From positions 6,758,001 through 6,822,000 of the forward strand of contig AP026541.1 of NCBI GenBank assembly GCA_026075535.2: a stretch of DNA of 64,000 nt, in the 5' to 3' direction. Positions 33,973-44,305 of the stretch are shown one piece after another. The stretch is from Tricholoma matsutake (Eukaryota > Basidiomycota > Agaricomycetes > Agaricales > Tricholomataceae). The position numbers were made by a program, and so were the translations under genes. Each line of letters begins with the position of its first letter. Position 1 is the stretch's first letter. Under the pieces are notes generated by a model. It saw only the letters and a program-made list of their open reading frames with translations, was not told the origin of the DNA and made no database searches.

Positions 33973-36900
33973 TGATGATACTCGACCCAGAAACCCAAAC
34001 AAAACCCACAATGAAGGCCTCAGATGGTACAACATGAGCTAGAGGAAGGGTGCGAGGTGGTACTAAATATCACTGCTGTTATCCAAGGGTGGGGGAACAA
34101 AGTTAGAGGAGGTCCAATAAGATTTGATGAAGTTCGAGGGCATATGAAGCTCTGCGAAGTGCTCCGAGAAAAGTTTGAAGAGGTTCAAGAAAAGTTTGAA
34201 CATGTCCGATAAAAGTTTGAGGATGTTCAAGGGGTTTGTAGAGAATGAAAATAGTTTCAATGAATGTTGATGATAGATGATAGCAATGTGGAAAGGTCTT
34301 GAGAAGGGATAGACAATAGACAATAATCTCAAGAAGCTAATGTAGAAAGTTCGAGGAAGTTCGCGGTAACCCACTTAAACTTTAGGACTGAGACGAGAGG
34401 CTTGGACTCAAGAGAATTGCTCTTAAATCAGACAATGGATATGAGAGGACGATCTGTTCTGTCATTCTAAGTAGCTAGTACAAGTAGGGAATAGCATGGG
34501 TGCAGGTAAACCTGTGGTGTTTAGGTCACGGGGTATACAGGTACGGGTGTGGTGCCTGAAATCCTCAACCTGTGTCATACTGCACCCGTACACACGGTGT
34601 CACAGGTTTTCATGGTGTTGGCAGGTTGGGCCCAGCTAGACATTACCTTATCACAATTTCAATTAAATTATATATGAATCCTCGTCAGTTGTGAAATTAA
34701 TGCAGCATCGGCAATACACGCGACGAACGAGACCGTGGGAATGCGACTGACACCAATGTAATTTCTCTCTTCTTTGTCTTTTCACTACTAATCATTTCTT
34801 CATTTTCTAGATCAAAAACTTGTATTCTCACCACGACAACCTCCCCCATCAAATTACCAAGTAAGCGCTTTGTTTCTTTTGCTTCAACCAACTAACAAAT
34901 TGTTCTTTTGCTAGGTCAGTGTTTTCAGCTCGACAATGACTGCCAATGCAAGGCCACCCTCCTCCCCATCCAAACGGGATGTGAGGCTTTTGCTTTGGCA
35001 CAGGAGACCAATGGCAACGACAACAACTAGGCCACCACCGAATGAATGAAGACAAACAAGGAGATGGATGGAAGTATGAGGACGAGGCATGGGCCCAAGT
35101 GACGTGTATATATGCGTCATTTGCCACAGGTAAGGCTTTTTGGTCTGTTCCCTCTTGTTTTCTTCATTAGACTTACTTTTATTTCAGTATCTACATGTTT
35201 TTATCTCACAACAACACAGCCACACCACCACCACCACCACCACCAAATGAACATCTGGCAGATAGACAAACGCAGGGATGGGACGGGGGTACGAGGACAA
35301 GGCACGGGACGTCTATATATGTGTGGTTTAGGCCACAGGTAAGTTACTTATATTTCATTATCTACAACTCTTATCTCACAATGACAGACGGCACACATGG
35401 TGACACCACCACCAAACGAATGAACAGGTAAGTTGTTCTTCATTCATATCTTGTTTTCATTTATTCATCTAACTTTATTTTCATTGTTTACAGGTTTTAA
35501 CTCACAACAACATGACTACCACAACGACAACCACCACAGCACCACAGCACCCCCAACCGCCGCCACGAGCAGCTGCTCGCGGGGTGGGAACGGGTGCAAC
35601 TTCAAAACGGCGAGGGCATGGCAATGACAACGGAACGACAAGATGCCAGGGAGATGAGGGGGACACAATGAGGAGGCAAAGCAAATGAAAAAAGGCCCAA
35701 GAGATGTCATTTGACGTCTCTTGGGCCATTGGTAAGTTTTTTCTTTCTTGTTTCCTTATTTTATTACTAACAGACTTTTTTAGGTACTAACTAAACCTGC
35801 TGAAGATGACGATGACCACACCACACCCGTAACCACCGCCGCGAGCAGCTGCTCACAGGGTGGGCAAGACGGAACGACCACCCGCCCCTCGCAGGGTGGA
35901 TTGCAAGAACAATGGGATAATGGGACGACGGGAATGAAAAGACAGGGGAGGGAAACAAAAAGATGGGGGAGGAGAACAAAAAGACAGGGGAGGAGAATGA
36001 AAAGACGGGAGAGGGAAATGAAACGATGGGGGGCAAGGGAAATGATGAGGGGAAGGGAAATGACGGGGGGGAAGGGAAACAAAATGACAGGAAAGATGGG
36101 GGACCGCCATCACCACCAGGATGGCAGGATGACAACACCAACTATGACAACAACAAGAGGCAAATGGGGAGCACGACAAACACGAGCAGCCACCCCTTGC
36201 CCCTTGCCCTCTATACAAGGGGGAGGGTGTCGTTTCTTTTGCTGGCAGCACCTGCGGTCATTCTTTGACTAGTGCACCCCTCCCTGCCTCTGTCCCCATC
36301 TCCTCTGCAGCCCCTGTGAGCTAGACAGCAAGCAATAGCTTGCTGCTATGCAGCAGGGGCTTCCTTTGATGGAGAAGGGGTAGTACCTGAGGTGCCCAGT
36401 GCGAAGGAACCATGGAGAAACCTGTGGCATTGGGGAGCGGTGTATGGTGTCACCACGGTGTAAGTACACTGTGGTGTTCAGCCAAGCACCGCGGTAGAAA
36501 CCTGTACCCGCAGGTACGGTGTGGGAACGGGTGCGGGTTACACAGGTGCAGGTACAGTGTGTGGATTTTGACCCGTGGTGTGACCCGTGCTACACCCTAA
36601 GTACAAGGCTATATATGTTTTGAAGAGATGGTACTTAAAAGGAAATAAAACATGAGGACTACATGATGCAAGATATAAAACAATAAAGAACTTTCCAAAT
36701 CAGAAAATAAATGAGAAATGATGAGAAGGGAAATGTATAGAGCCACAATATATCAAGGATACCTGTCCTATTGATCCAATATATCATTGAAATATCAAAG
36801 CGCCACAATCATGTCCTAAAAGTGTGTTGTCATATCTCCTTGTGTCTGGTGGTGCTCAATATGTGACACACTATCTTGTGCAATGTGTGCTGCATGTGTC

Positions 36901-37113
36901 TGAAGGGTGGTGCAATAGGCATACGGCAGCTGAAGGTGTTTGAGGTGCTGCAAAGTTGTTCAAACTTGCTCAGAGTGATGCAAAGTTGTTCAAAGTTGTT
37001 CAAAGTTGCTCAAAGTTGTTCCATGGGTCTCGTAGGGGTTGGTAGCATGTGTGGTGATGTGTCGAAGCATTTCAAAATGTTCCCAGAGCTTGGAGCACAA
37101 GGTGGATGTATCA
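33973..37113 (-). repeat. 5' LTR of Gyp2, split by hAT2
   Basis: The two parts 33973-34484 and 36600-37113 (each including a hAT2 TSD copy) match the 3' LTR 16610-17589 end to end. It ends GTATCA, followed by TSD TCGG. Confidence 0.92.
34485..36599 (+). mobile_element. hAT2: non-autonomous hAT with exon-cassette array
   Basis: Ends are TAGGGAATAGCATGGG and the complement of TAGGGTGTAGCACGGG. The perfect 8-bp TSD AGTACAAG lies at 34477-34484 and 36600-36607. Subterminal ACCTGTG/GTGCAGG words repeat. The interior holds a series of intron-like units with GT donors, CTAAC/CTAAT branch sites and AG acceptors: 34757-34810, 34861-34914, 35130-35187, 35428-35493 and 35732-35783. A donor at 35339 has its acceptor AG changed to AT. 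The exons between them share similar starts and ends. No transposase motif is present, and 35900-36200 is simple GGGAA-rich sequence. No protein is called. Confidence 0.85.
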
Positions 37114-38152
37114 TCGGCAACCTCAAAGAGGGCATCAGGACCAGACCAATGGCCTTTGCGAGGTTGAGGTGTATCAATGTCAGATGAGAGGGAGGGAGCA
37201 TGAGTGCATTTTCGAGTGGTTTGAGAAGGTGCAGGTGGAGAACTAGGGGTCATCAGCAAGTCCTTATCCTAACAACATGAACATCAGTGGGTTCCAATCA
37301 AAATGATACATATAGTGTACCTCCTGATCTTCTTCCCCGTTTCCATCAGCATTATTGCCACCATGAGCCACAGTATCACCACCGTCACTTGAGGTCTGAG
37401 GTTGAGATTCTTGAGGTAAGGAACTGAAGGTCCACAGTGGAGACTCTTGAGATCCTGTGTCGATAACTCCAGGGATTCGGATGACATGGTCGCCAGTTGC
37501 ATGCCACCCTTTGACCAGAGGAGAAATGTTGTTATAGAGTGGGAACGGCTCATCACGCCACTGCCCTGCTGCGGGATGTGCCTATTGTGCATGAGAAGTA
37601 GACAGCAGCATAGTGAACATTATACATACCTCGATATATGCATCCCAAACTCCATCCGGGGCAGTAACCATGTGTGTATCTTCATCCCAGCCCCAACCTG
37701 AGAGCCCTCGAAGCTCTTTAACCACAATGAAATGACCTTTGAGCTTCAAAAATTAGATATGATTAGCTGACCAATGGAAACCATGACTGTGAGCTGTTAC
37801 ATACTGTTTGCCAACAACTATTGCAGCTACCTGCAGTCTTTGGAGCTCCACCACTTGGCTTCTCACTGCCCTTGACCTTATCAGCTGCAGTGGTCCACAT
37901 GAGAGATTTCCAGCCACTGTCCGATTGGTTGCCAAGGGCTTGCTGCTCTGTCAGCACTTCAATCAATGTCATGTCGTGAGCTGAAGACCAGCATGCATTC
38001 TTTGGCAGCTTCTTTGCTTTGGCTCTCAAGGGTTTGGCAGGTTTGAGAATAATTGTCAAGGGAGCATTGGGTGTTGCAACAGGTGGGGTCTCAGATGGAG
38101 TGGGTTGTGCATTCTCCTTGTTGCTATCTGCTTTCAATGGTTTCCTGGCCAT
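37114..38152 (-). pseudogene. Harb1 ORF2, N-terminal part: Myb/SANT-like DNA-binding protein
   Basis: Harbinger elements need a second protein that binds DNA and helps import the transposase. The frame starts M-A-R-K-P-L-K-A-D at 38152. The first SANT-like block is around W-S-S-A-H-D-M-T-L-I-E-V-L (37998-37960). An intron from about 37830 to 37744 leads to L-K-G-H-F-I-V-V-K-E-L-R-G-L-S-G-W (37740-37690), which with D-E-D-T-H-M-V-T-A and V-W-D-A-Y-I-E matches the Myb/SANT-like family. An intron from about 37630 to 37580 joins to A-H-P-A-A-G-Q-W-R. An acidic linker and a further intron (about 37319-37268) precede the cut by Gyp2 at 37114. I see no stop in the exons read, so it is broken mainly by the insertion. 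Confidence 0.82.
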
Positions 38153-38410
38153 TGTGGCAGTTTAGAAGTGTATAAGAGAGTGAATAAGAGAGTGAAGACA
38201 CGTAAGGACTGTGATTATGCGTAGACGATGGCGAGATGGGGATGGAAACTTATTGTCACACTAACTGTCACTCTAAATTTGAGATTGAGTGCAGCTGAGC
38301 AGGGGTCTCAAAATATTATTGGGTGGGTTCAGGATCAAAATTTAGGGCTCTGATTTGGCTGAAGATTGAGGTACCTCAACTTGATGTTGGTGCAGCCAAC
38401 CAGGCCCTAA

Positions 38411-38673
38411 CTTATATATTGAAAGTGGCTCTAAATATGCAATCAATGCACTTACCAAGAACCTGACCCAACACGAAGACCAAGGCTACATAGGCCTGGC
38501 GAATGCCAGAATCCTTTAAGCCACCATAGCCACCCTACGCACTAGGAAAGGAAGAACAATGATCAAGTGGATCAAAAGCCACTCTGGACACGAGAGAAAT
38601 GAAGGAGCAGATCAAATGGCAAACCTAGGTGCACTGAAAGATCACCCAAATGAATCTGACTTAACAGTCCAAC
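38411..38673 (+). pseudogene. LINE1 RNase H domain
   Basis: The frame resumes after Harb1: Y-I-E-S-G-S-K-Y-A-I-N-A-L-T (38415) and, after a TAA at 38518, R-K-G-R-T-M-I-K-W-I-K-S-H-S-G-H with R-N-E-G-A-D-Q-M-A (38545-38620). The S-H-S-G-H-x-R-N-E-G-A-D stretch is the C-terminal RNase H motif. It is cut by hAT3 at 38673. Confidence 0.85.
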
Positions 38674-40113
38674 TAGTGCTTAAAGGTCCAGTTCATCAAA
38701 CCGAAAAAAGACCAGGACCAGACTGAACCAGAACTGGTCCTGCAGGACTATTGGTCCCAGTTTCACACCTTAACAAAGTGGTTCAGTCCATGGTTCTGCT
38801 TATCACCTACATTTACCAGAACCATTAAAGACTGGTTCAAACCGGTGGAGGACCAAACCTACAGTCCTACCTGTGGTCTGATTAGATATATATATTATGA
38901 CTATAAAATATATAAACATAAGGATGAAATACTACATAGTGGGGGACATCCAGGCAAGAATGGGTGGAAAGTGAGCAGGTTAAATACTCCAGAGAGGGCA
39001 CAGACCATTTGCTGTTGTTTGCACCTTTCAATGCAAGTGAAAATGCAAAGTGGTGCCACTTTTTTGGCATTGTTTACTAAGTTCTCATGGTCTCACTTCA
39101 TCAACATTGCTCCCAACAACTTTGCGATGACTTCCTTGCACACAACTGGGGCATGTTTATGCCCCAGGTAATTATCTTTTTTCATTCTTTCTTTACAGGG
39201 GCTATCTTTTTTCATTCTTTCTTTACAACTAATCTTTTATATCTTTTTTAGGTTTTAACTTTGTAACAATGACCCACCTGCATCCAGCCTCATGAGCAAC
39301 TGCTCATGGGTGTATTGGTAGCTGACGAGGGCGACGAATCGGACAGGACAACACATGATGGACAGGGATGACAAACGCAGGCAAAGGCAGGGAAACAGCA
39401 GGCAGGAACGGGTGATGCCAGGTACGTGCCACATCACTCCAGCACTGCCAAGTCACTAATGACCTCACCCCCCCCTCAAAAAGCTAATGACGACCAACGA
39501 CCCAGCACCCACCCCAGCCTCACAAGCCACTGCTCGTGGGGTGGATTGCGGGCACTAACTATTTACAACAACAAACAATGGGTCCCCACACCATGACACA
39601 CGATGATGCACAGAGACAGAGATGACAACACCAACACCACTAACAACACCAACAACACCAACAACACCAATGCCAATGACAGCACCCACAACAATGACAA
39701 GGCCTAGGCCCACAATGCAATGCCAATGCCAACACCTACCACTACCCCTCCCTCGCTTGAAACGCAAGATGGAGGGGACTTCTTTTTTTCTTTTTTCTTT
39801 TCTGAGCACCAATGTCCAGCCTTGCAAGCCACTGCTCACAGGGTGGACTTCTTTTCTTTCTTTTTTTTTTGTTTCACATTTTTATTGTTTCTAAATTAGT
39901 CTATGTTGTTAGTTGGTAAAATATTGGTTGGACCACTGGTCCAGTCGAAAACCAGTCAGGACTGGTTTTGAACCGACATGTAACTGATGCAGACCGGTCC
40001 TGTAGGGTCCGGTCTGGTTTTTGTAGAATATCAAAAATATAAGAACCAGTCTTGGTCCCGGTTTTCCCTCGAAAAGGGTAAAAACCAGGACCAGACTGGA
40101 CTTTTAAGCACTA
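38674..40113 (+). mobile_element. hAT3: non-autonomous hAT with exon-like cassettes
   Basis: It is 1440 bp. Ends are TAGTGCTTAAAGGTCCAGT and the complement of TAGTGCTTAAAAGTCCAGT. The TSD is AGTCCAAC (38666-38673) versus AGTCCAAA (40114-40121). An intron-like unit at 39168-39251 has a CTAAT branch. The E-Q/K-P-L-L-x-G motif occurs three times (39293, 39520, 39825). Poly-T and TTTCTTTTT runs flank the units. No transposase. Confidence 0.9.
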
Positions 40114-40935
40114 AGTCCAAACCCCCTACCAGGTAACAGGAGTGAAACTGAGTAATCTGATGCAATCTTTAGCATACAAAGGAATCCGACAATGTAAACT
40201 ATGGACAAACTCACATCAGAGGAGGGCAACAACCCAAATGATCAACAAGATACAAAATGAAGTAGAAGATGCGACTGGAAAAATACCTAGTGAAGACCAA
40301 ATTTGGAAAGCCATCTGACATAAAGATTTCTCCAGCTGCACATGATACATACAGGGTTGGGAAGTACTGGCTGAAGGAAAACTTCCAGGAAGAAATACAA
40401 AATAGGTGTGAATGCCCACACTGTGGAGTCCCAGAAACGATGGATCACATACTAACACAATGTGAGACCCCTGGACAAAAGGTAATATGGGAGCTAGCAG
40501 AACAAATATGGACCCGAAAAAATCTCGAATGGCGCCAACCATGGTTAGGCAACATTGTGAGCTGCACACTTACTGAATTCAAAACAAATGAAAGAACGCA
40601 AACATGGCACAAACAGATTCTGGAGAATCCTTGTGTCGGAATCAGCACACCTTATCTGGAAATTATGCTGCAAAAGGGTGATTAAGCATGAAAACACACC
40701 ATATACTCCAGAGGAAATAAGTAACAGATGGCACAAAATGATAACCACCAGACTCAATACTGACTGTAGCTTAACAAATGCCCGATATGGGAAAAAGGGC
40801 CTTAAACCCAAAATGGTAGTACAGACATGGAAGGGTACCCTCGAGAACGAGGAAGACCTCCCCAGAAACTGGACAGAGGTGAGCAGGGTTTTAGTGGGTA
40901 GGAGTCAGTCTCGGCAACAGGGAGTAGGTTAGCCC
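40114..40935 (+). pseudogene. LINE1 C-terminal region with CCHC motif
   Basis: The frame after hAT3 reads T-G-V-K-L-S-N-L-M-Q (40138). After a frameshift near 40270 it gives M-R-L-E-K-Y-L-V-K-T-K-F and then C-P-H-C-G-V-P-E-T-M-D-H-I-L-T-Q-C (40418-40468), a C-x2-C-x7-H-x4-C motif found at the C-terminus of many LINE RTs and RVT-associated zinc domains. W-E-L-A-E-Q-I-W follows. The reading shifts at about 40590 and runs to 40929. The C-terminal zinc motif probably binds RNA or target DNA. Confidence 0.85.
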
Positions 40936-41115
40936 ATCTCCCCTCGCCGAAATTGGCTGAGCCCCACACTCTGTGCGTAAATGCATTTCCTCGCAGTGAT
41001 TTGGGTGTATATTTTTATCTACTCTGAGGTTCAGATCCCTCGGAACCCCTAGCGCGCAATGGGACTGTAACCTTGTTAGAGTCCCAATGCTTCCCCTCGT
41101 GGGAAACGCTCCACC

Positions 41116-41129
41116 AAAAAAAAAAAAAA
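41116..41129 (+). other. poly(A) tail of LINE1
   Basis: Fourteen A follow a compact 3' UTR (40936-41115) without further coding. This marks the 3' end of the LINE insertion. The TSD cannot be tested because the 5' end is outside the window. Confidence 0.85.
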
Positions 41130-41406
41130 GCACATATCTCTCCGACAAAACCCTCCTCTTACTTACGTAAGAGAGTCGGGGATTAGGAGGAAAAGAGGGA
41201 CGAAAACTAGAGCTGGTAATAATTTTAAATAGCGCTTCGCGGTCCTCCGGTACGATTTTCAAATCGTCACCATTGCCAGTGTATGATACGCCGCTTATAT
41301 ATAACCATACTTCGTTGTTGTTTTGTCCTAGATTGCTCTACTATGCGGATTAACATAGAGCTCATTTGAGGGTTATGGCAAGTACCTCACAAAACCATTG
41401 ATATCT
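41130..41406. other. intergenic spacer between LINE1 tail and host gene
   Basis: No gene seen. This is the 3' flank of the FAR-17a-like gene on the minus strand. It contains CTCTTACTTACGTAAGAG, a near-perfect short palindrome, at about 41154-41171. CpG density is visibly higher than in the surrounding transposons. Confidence 0.6.
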
Positions 41407-42328
41407 TTATATCCTTCTACTGCGCCCATGAAATGTATTGATGGTCCAAAATGCAGTGTACCCGAGAAGAGCGGCTCCGATGTATATCATGAGTCGATGT
41501 TTCAAAGAATTCTCCGTCAGAAATGGATAAGGAACTGTCAAGGCAAAGAACATATCAAAATCAACACACGCGTCGATTGAACCTAATCATGTAAACATAC
41601 AGATGTCGTTATTGTTCTTGGCGCAATGCTCCACCCAAGTGCCATACCACACTGCAAATAAGGATATAACGTAAGGAGCATTAGCCATCGCTTTTCGGTC
41701 GTACGTCGTCTCGAACAGCAGGAAGTCGGTCAGCAAAGCCAAGACAGGACAAGCATGGATCGCCAGGTCAACAGACAAAGGCGGCTGATATAGAACAGAA
41801 TCATCCAGAGTTGGATGGGGAGTTCGCAAAAGAACAGCAGTGGGACAGAAAAGAATGAGTGTCCAGTAAATCGAGGAGACCACCACGGATAGCTGTGATT
41901 GAATGATAAGTACCAGCACGGGTGAAAAACAAAACTAACTAAAAAGCAGAGGGAAACACACTGGCAAAGCCATTATCAAAAGTATTCTCTTGATAGTCCT
42001 GAAAACTATGTTAAGTGATTAGTAAAGTTCGCGCCGTTAGGTCTGTATTGAGAACAAAAAAAGCACCTGCGATTGTAGGAAGCAAATCAACGACAAGGCT
42101 GACGATCATGGTGGTCCACGCTAACCCCAATCTGTGGCCGCTCATGTCAGTATCAACTTTACAATGGAAACCGGCTTAGGCAGACCCTTGAATTGTCAAG
42201 AACTGGGAACGGCCTCCTGCCTGGTTGCGAACCCATGTATCGTCAGGAAGACTACTCAAGCTAACATACCCATACGTCATAACGGAGACAGCGACCGCGT
42301 GGACAACAATTCGTGCAGGATGGGCCAT
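41407..42328 (-). CDS. FAR-17a/AIG1-like membrane hydrolase, 5 exons
   Basis: This is the only intact host gene: five exons at 42186-42328, 42067-42131, 41962-42005, 41601-41892 and 41407-41534, which join into 223 codons without a stop. The introns are 54-69 nt with GT and AG ends; the second has the branch CTAAT. The product has several membrane spans and matches the FAR-17a/AIG1 family. Animal members AIG1 and ADTRP are Thr hydrolases of branched fatty-acid esters. The catalytic Thr fits T45 (Q-F-L-T-I-Q-G) and the His fits H130 (V-D-L-A-I-H-A-C-P). The C-terminus has the family signature W-Y-G-T-W-V-E-H-C-A and P-Y-P-F-L. I chose M-A-H-P at 42328; an in-frame Met at 42361 adds 11 residues. 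Substrate in fungi is unknown. Confidence 0.88.
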
Positions 42329-42438
42329 TGAGTTTTGCAGTGTACTAAGCACAGTACACATCAGACTCCAAACCAGCCGCGGCGTTAAACTTTTTTTGCT
42401 TATGTAAACTTGAACTTAACTTACTAACTTATTTTAGA

Positions 42439-42705
42439 GCGTGTTCGGATCCGCTTATTGCAGCCGATATCATGTCAATAGGCCCCTGCACAACACCTCT
42501 GTTTATGTAGTTGTTTGTTTGGTTCTACATATCAGCGATGAACCCCATGCCGAGCCCCTACGAAGCGAGATACAGGTGCAACTTTGCCACGTACTCGGCT
42601 TGTTGGCATGTAGGGTTCCGTCGCTGATAGAACCAAACAACAACATAGAGGCCATTGTGAAGGGGTCCATCGACATGATATCAGCTGTGAGTGATATGTA
42701 GAGTC
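42439..42705. mobile_element. foldback MITE
   Basis: Two imperfect inverted arms of about 105 bp (about 42455-42565 and 42595-42690) share CAGCYGATATCATGTC at the outside and TTTGGTTCTA...ATCAGCGA in the middle. The outer left end GTGTTCGGATCCGC has only a decayed partner on the right, so the termini and TSD are uncertain. It lies upstream of the FAR-17a-like gene. Confidence 0.6.
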
Positions 42706-43110
42706 ATTTGCACAGGTTGGCACCTGCTTGGCCGAGATTGCCGCTTTTGCGGAGTTCAAATTATCAAGAGTTCTCCGATCACTGGCACTGGAAGTAGTAA
42801 ATGATAACGGTTGCTACTTCAAATTTGCTGTGTGGTCATGGCATACTGTAAAGATGTTGTATGTCTTGTATCACTGACATGGGAATATTTCCCTGATTGT
42901 ACACTCATGAATGAATATTTAAAGCCTCAGAGGAGACTTCAAGGAGACTCAGAGAACATGGATGCCAATGACAATCAACATAGATTGCTCAGGCAATGAG
43001 CAATTCACTATGTGACCCTAATCCTCAGTATCATGCTTTCAGCTTCTGCTACACTGATGCAGTCTTTATATACTTGTGAGGCCTAGCCCTGAAGGCTGAC
43101 AGGAGAGGCA
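42706..43110. other. no gene recognised
   Basis: Mixed sequence without a convincing frame or repeat end. The part before about 42850 has unique-looking, CpG-containing sequence that could be host DNA; the later part leads into a Harbinger fragment. Confidence 0.4.
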
Positions 43111-43905
43111 TGGGTCATGGAACTCCTTTCTGGTCACCCTGAACGTATCCACACTGAGCTGGGAGTACATCTCCATGTATTTTCAGCCCTTATTTCAGAG
43201 CTTCAAGCAGCAGGATATGGCAATTCAAAGTATGTTTCACTTGAAGAGCAACTTGCTATTTTCCTCTATGCTTGTGTGACTGGTCTCACTATTCAACATC
43301 TGGGTGAACAGTTCCAAAGATTCAATGAGACTATTTCATGGTCAGGAAAATTATTCTGGTTGTAGACATTTCATAGTCTCATGACAACAATCACAGCTAT
43401 TTCAAGTGCATTCTTTGCATCCTTTCCTCAGAACTGTTTTACAGCAAATATGTGTGTCTTCCTGGAGCAATGACTCCAACTCCACATCATTTCCACTTCA
43501 ATCCAAAGTTCTGGCCTTTCTTCAAGGATGCTCTTGGAGCAATCGATGGTAGCCATATACATAGTGCACCACCTGCATCTGAGCAAATGTTCTGTTGGAA
43601 TTGCAAGGGGTTCTGTCAATATCAAGGAGCAGGACAGAGGACTAGTAGAGTACCTCATACACAACAAGTAAGTAAGTTCTACAACCCTCAGCACCTTGAA
43701 TCACAATTTCGTATAGAATCAGCCTACAATCACCTCACTTCAGATGCAACAGCGGTGGACCACACATTCAGGGGCCAAGTATGTAGACTACACATGTAGA
43801 AGTATTTATCAACACCACATAAATTGCTATGAGCAGAAATGAAAGTGCTTCATCCCTGATATTGTGCATAAGGTGTTCACTGAGCTATCTCATCTTCAAC
43901 CCATA
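43111..43905 (+). pseudogene. Harbinger-type transposase fragment
   Basis: The frame 43117-43340 (V-S-L-E-E-Q-L-A-I-F-L-Y) is the N-terminal helical region of DDE_4 transposases. After a broken stretch, 43452-43620 has F-W-P-F-F-K-D-A-L-G-A-I-D-G-S-H-I with the first catalytic Asp, and then R/N-x-K-G-F. The later two acidic residues are not found; a jump near 43680 suggests deletion. It is not a copy of the Harb1 transposase (different residues throughout), so two Harbinger lineages are present. Confidence 0.8.
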
Positions 43906-43944
43906 TTCAGCAGCCTGGCAACAGCAAGCAAGGTTTGCGCCGGC

Positions 43945-44305
43945 ACCTAGTGCACAAACATGGGGGAAAGGGAAAATAATAATAAAATAAAGGGAAAGTC
44001 ATAGAAAATGAAGAATAGGATAAAATAAGATAGGGAAAAATATGGGACAAACATAGAAAATTGAAGAAACCCCTGGGGCACCACCTGGTCCCCTTACATC
44101 CCAAGGGGTAGATGTCAGAAAGGGACTCCACCTCTAAATATAAAACTGTCAACATGCACAAATGTGGGGGCAAGGGAAAATAATAATAAAATAAAAGGAA
44201 AGTCCTAGAAAATGAAGAATAGGATGAAATAAGACAGGGAAAAATGTGGGACAAATATAGAAAATTAAAGAAACTCCTGGGGCACTGCCTGGTCCCCTTA
44301 CAGCT
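43945..44305 (-). repeat. two tandem partial LTRs of the Gyp4 family
   Basis: 43960-44096 and 44163-44301 each match the U3 end of the Gyp4 LTR (ending CTGGTCCCCTTACA). 44097-44162 matches its middle (CCAAGGGGTAGATGTCRGA). So a truncated copy is followed by a longer one. This may come from unequal recombination or nested insertion. I could not define a TSD. Confidence 0.7.

Larger units (their letters stand above)
16610..37113 (-). mobile_element. Gyp2: Ty3/gypsy retrotransposon with antisense gene, full span
   Basis: LTRs lie at 16610-17589 and 33973-37113 (the latter enlarged by hAT2). Plus-strand ends are TGATGATA and ATATCA/GTATCA. The 4-bp TSD is TCAG (16606-16609) and TCGG (37114-37117), one CpG transition apart. 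Minus-strand order: 5' LTR, primer site, Gag, protease, RT, RNase H, integrase (stop 24910), then a plus-strand antisense gene, polypurine tract, 3' LTR. Nested in it: Gyp3, solo LTRs 24989-26301 and 30783-31964, MITE 32381-32912 and hAT2. Its Gag-Pol type (P-M-G-W-T-N-S-V and Y-I-D-D-T-P in RT) belongs to a lineage I know from basidiomycetes. Confidence 0.93.
14837..38407 (+). mobile_element. Harb1: PIF/Harbinger DNA transposon with two ORFs, split by Gyp2
   Basis: Terminal inverted repeats GGGCCTGGTYGGCTGCACCA continue for about 27 bp with one or two mismatches. The 3-bp TSD TAA lies at 14834-14836 and 38408-38410, as expected for PIF/Harbinger. A DDE_4-type transposase lies near the left end (plus), and a Myb/SANT-like DNA-binding ORF lies on the minus strand from 38152, interrupted by Gyp2 and ending at 16372. 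Removing Gyp2 leaves an element of about 3.07 kb, a normal size. It sits in the RNase H part of LINE1. Confidence 0.93.
331..41129 (+). mobile_element. LINE1: non-LTR retrotransposon split by nested insertions
   Basis: Four coding blocks join into one non-LTR retrotransposon: 361-775 (linker and RT N-terminus), 12218-14836 (RT, start of RNase H), 38411-38673 (RNase H) and 40114-40935 (C-terminal CCHC). A 3' UTR and A14 tail at 41116-41129 follow. At each junction the reading resumes across a TSD: CCATG (Gyp1), ATCTG (palindrome), TAA (Harb1) and AGTCCAAM (hAT3). Without insertions the visible part is about 5 kb. The endonuclease domain is not in the window. Many TGA codons stand at expected CGA, so the copy is dead. 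Confidence 0.9.

Noticed and set aside
35780..36272. Frames of 100-130 codons on both strands of hAT2 (Phe/Pro/Ser or Gly/Lys rich)
   Set aside because: They are low-complexity translations of GGGAA/AAGACGGGAGAGG repeats without start context, conserved motif or codon bias.
42441..42701. Open frame of 86 codons over the foldback MITE
   Set aside because: It spans both arms of an inverted repeat and has no recognisable domain.
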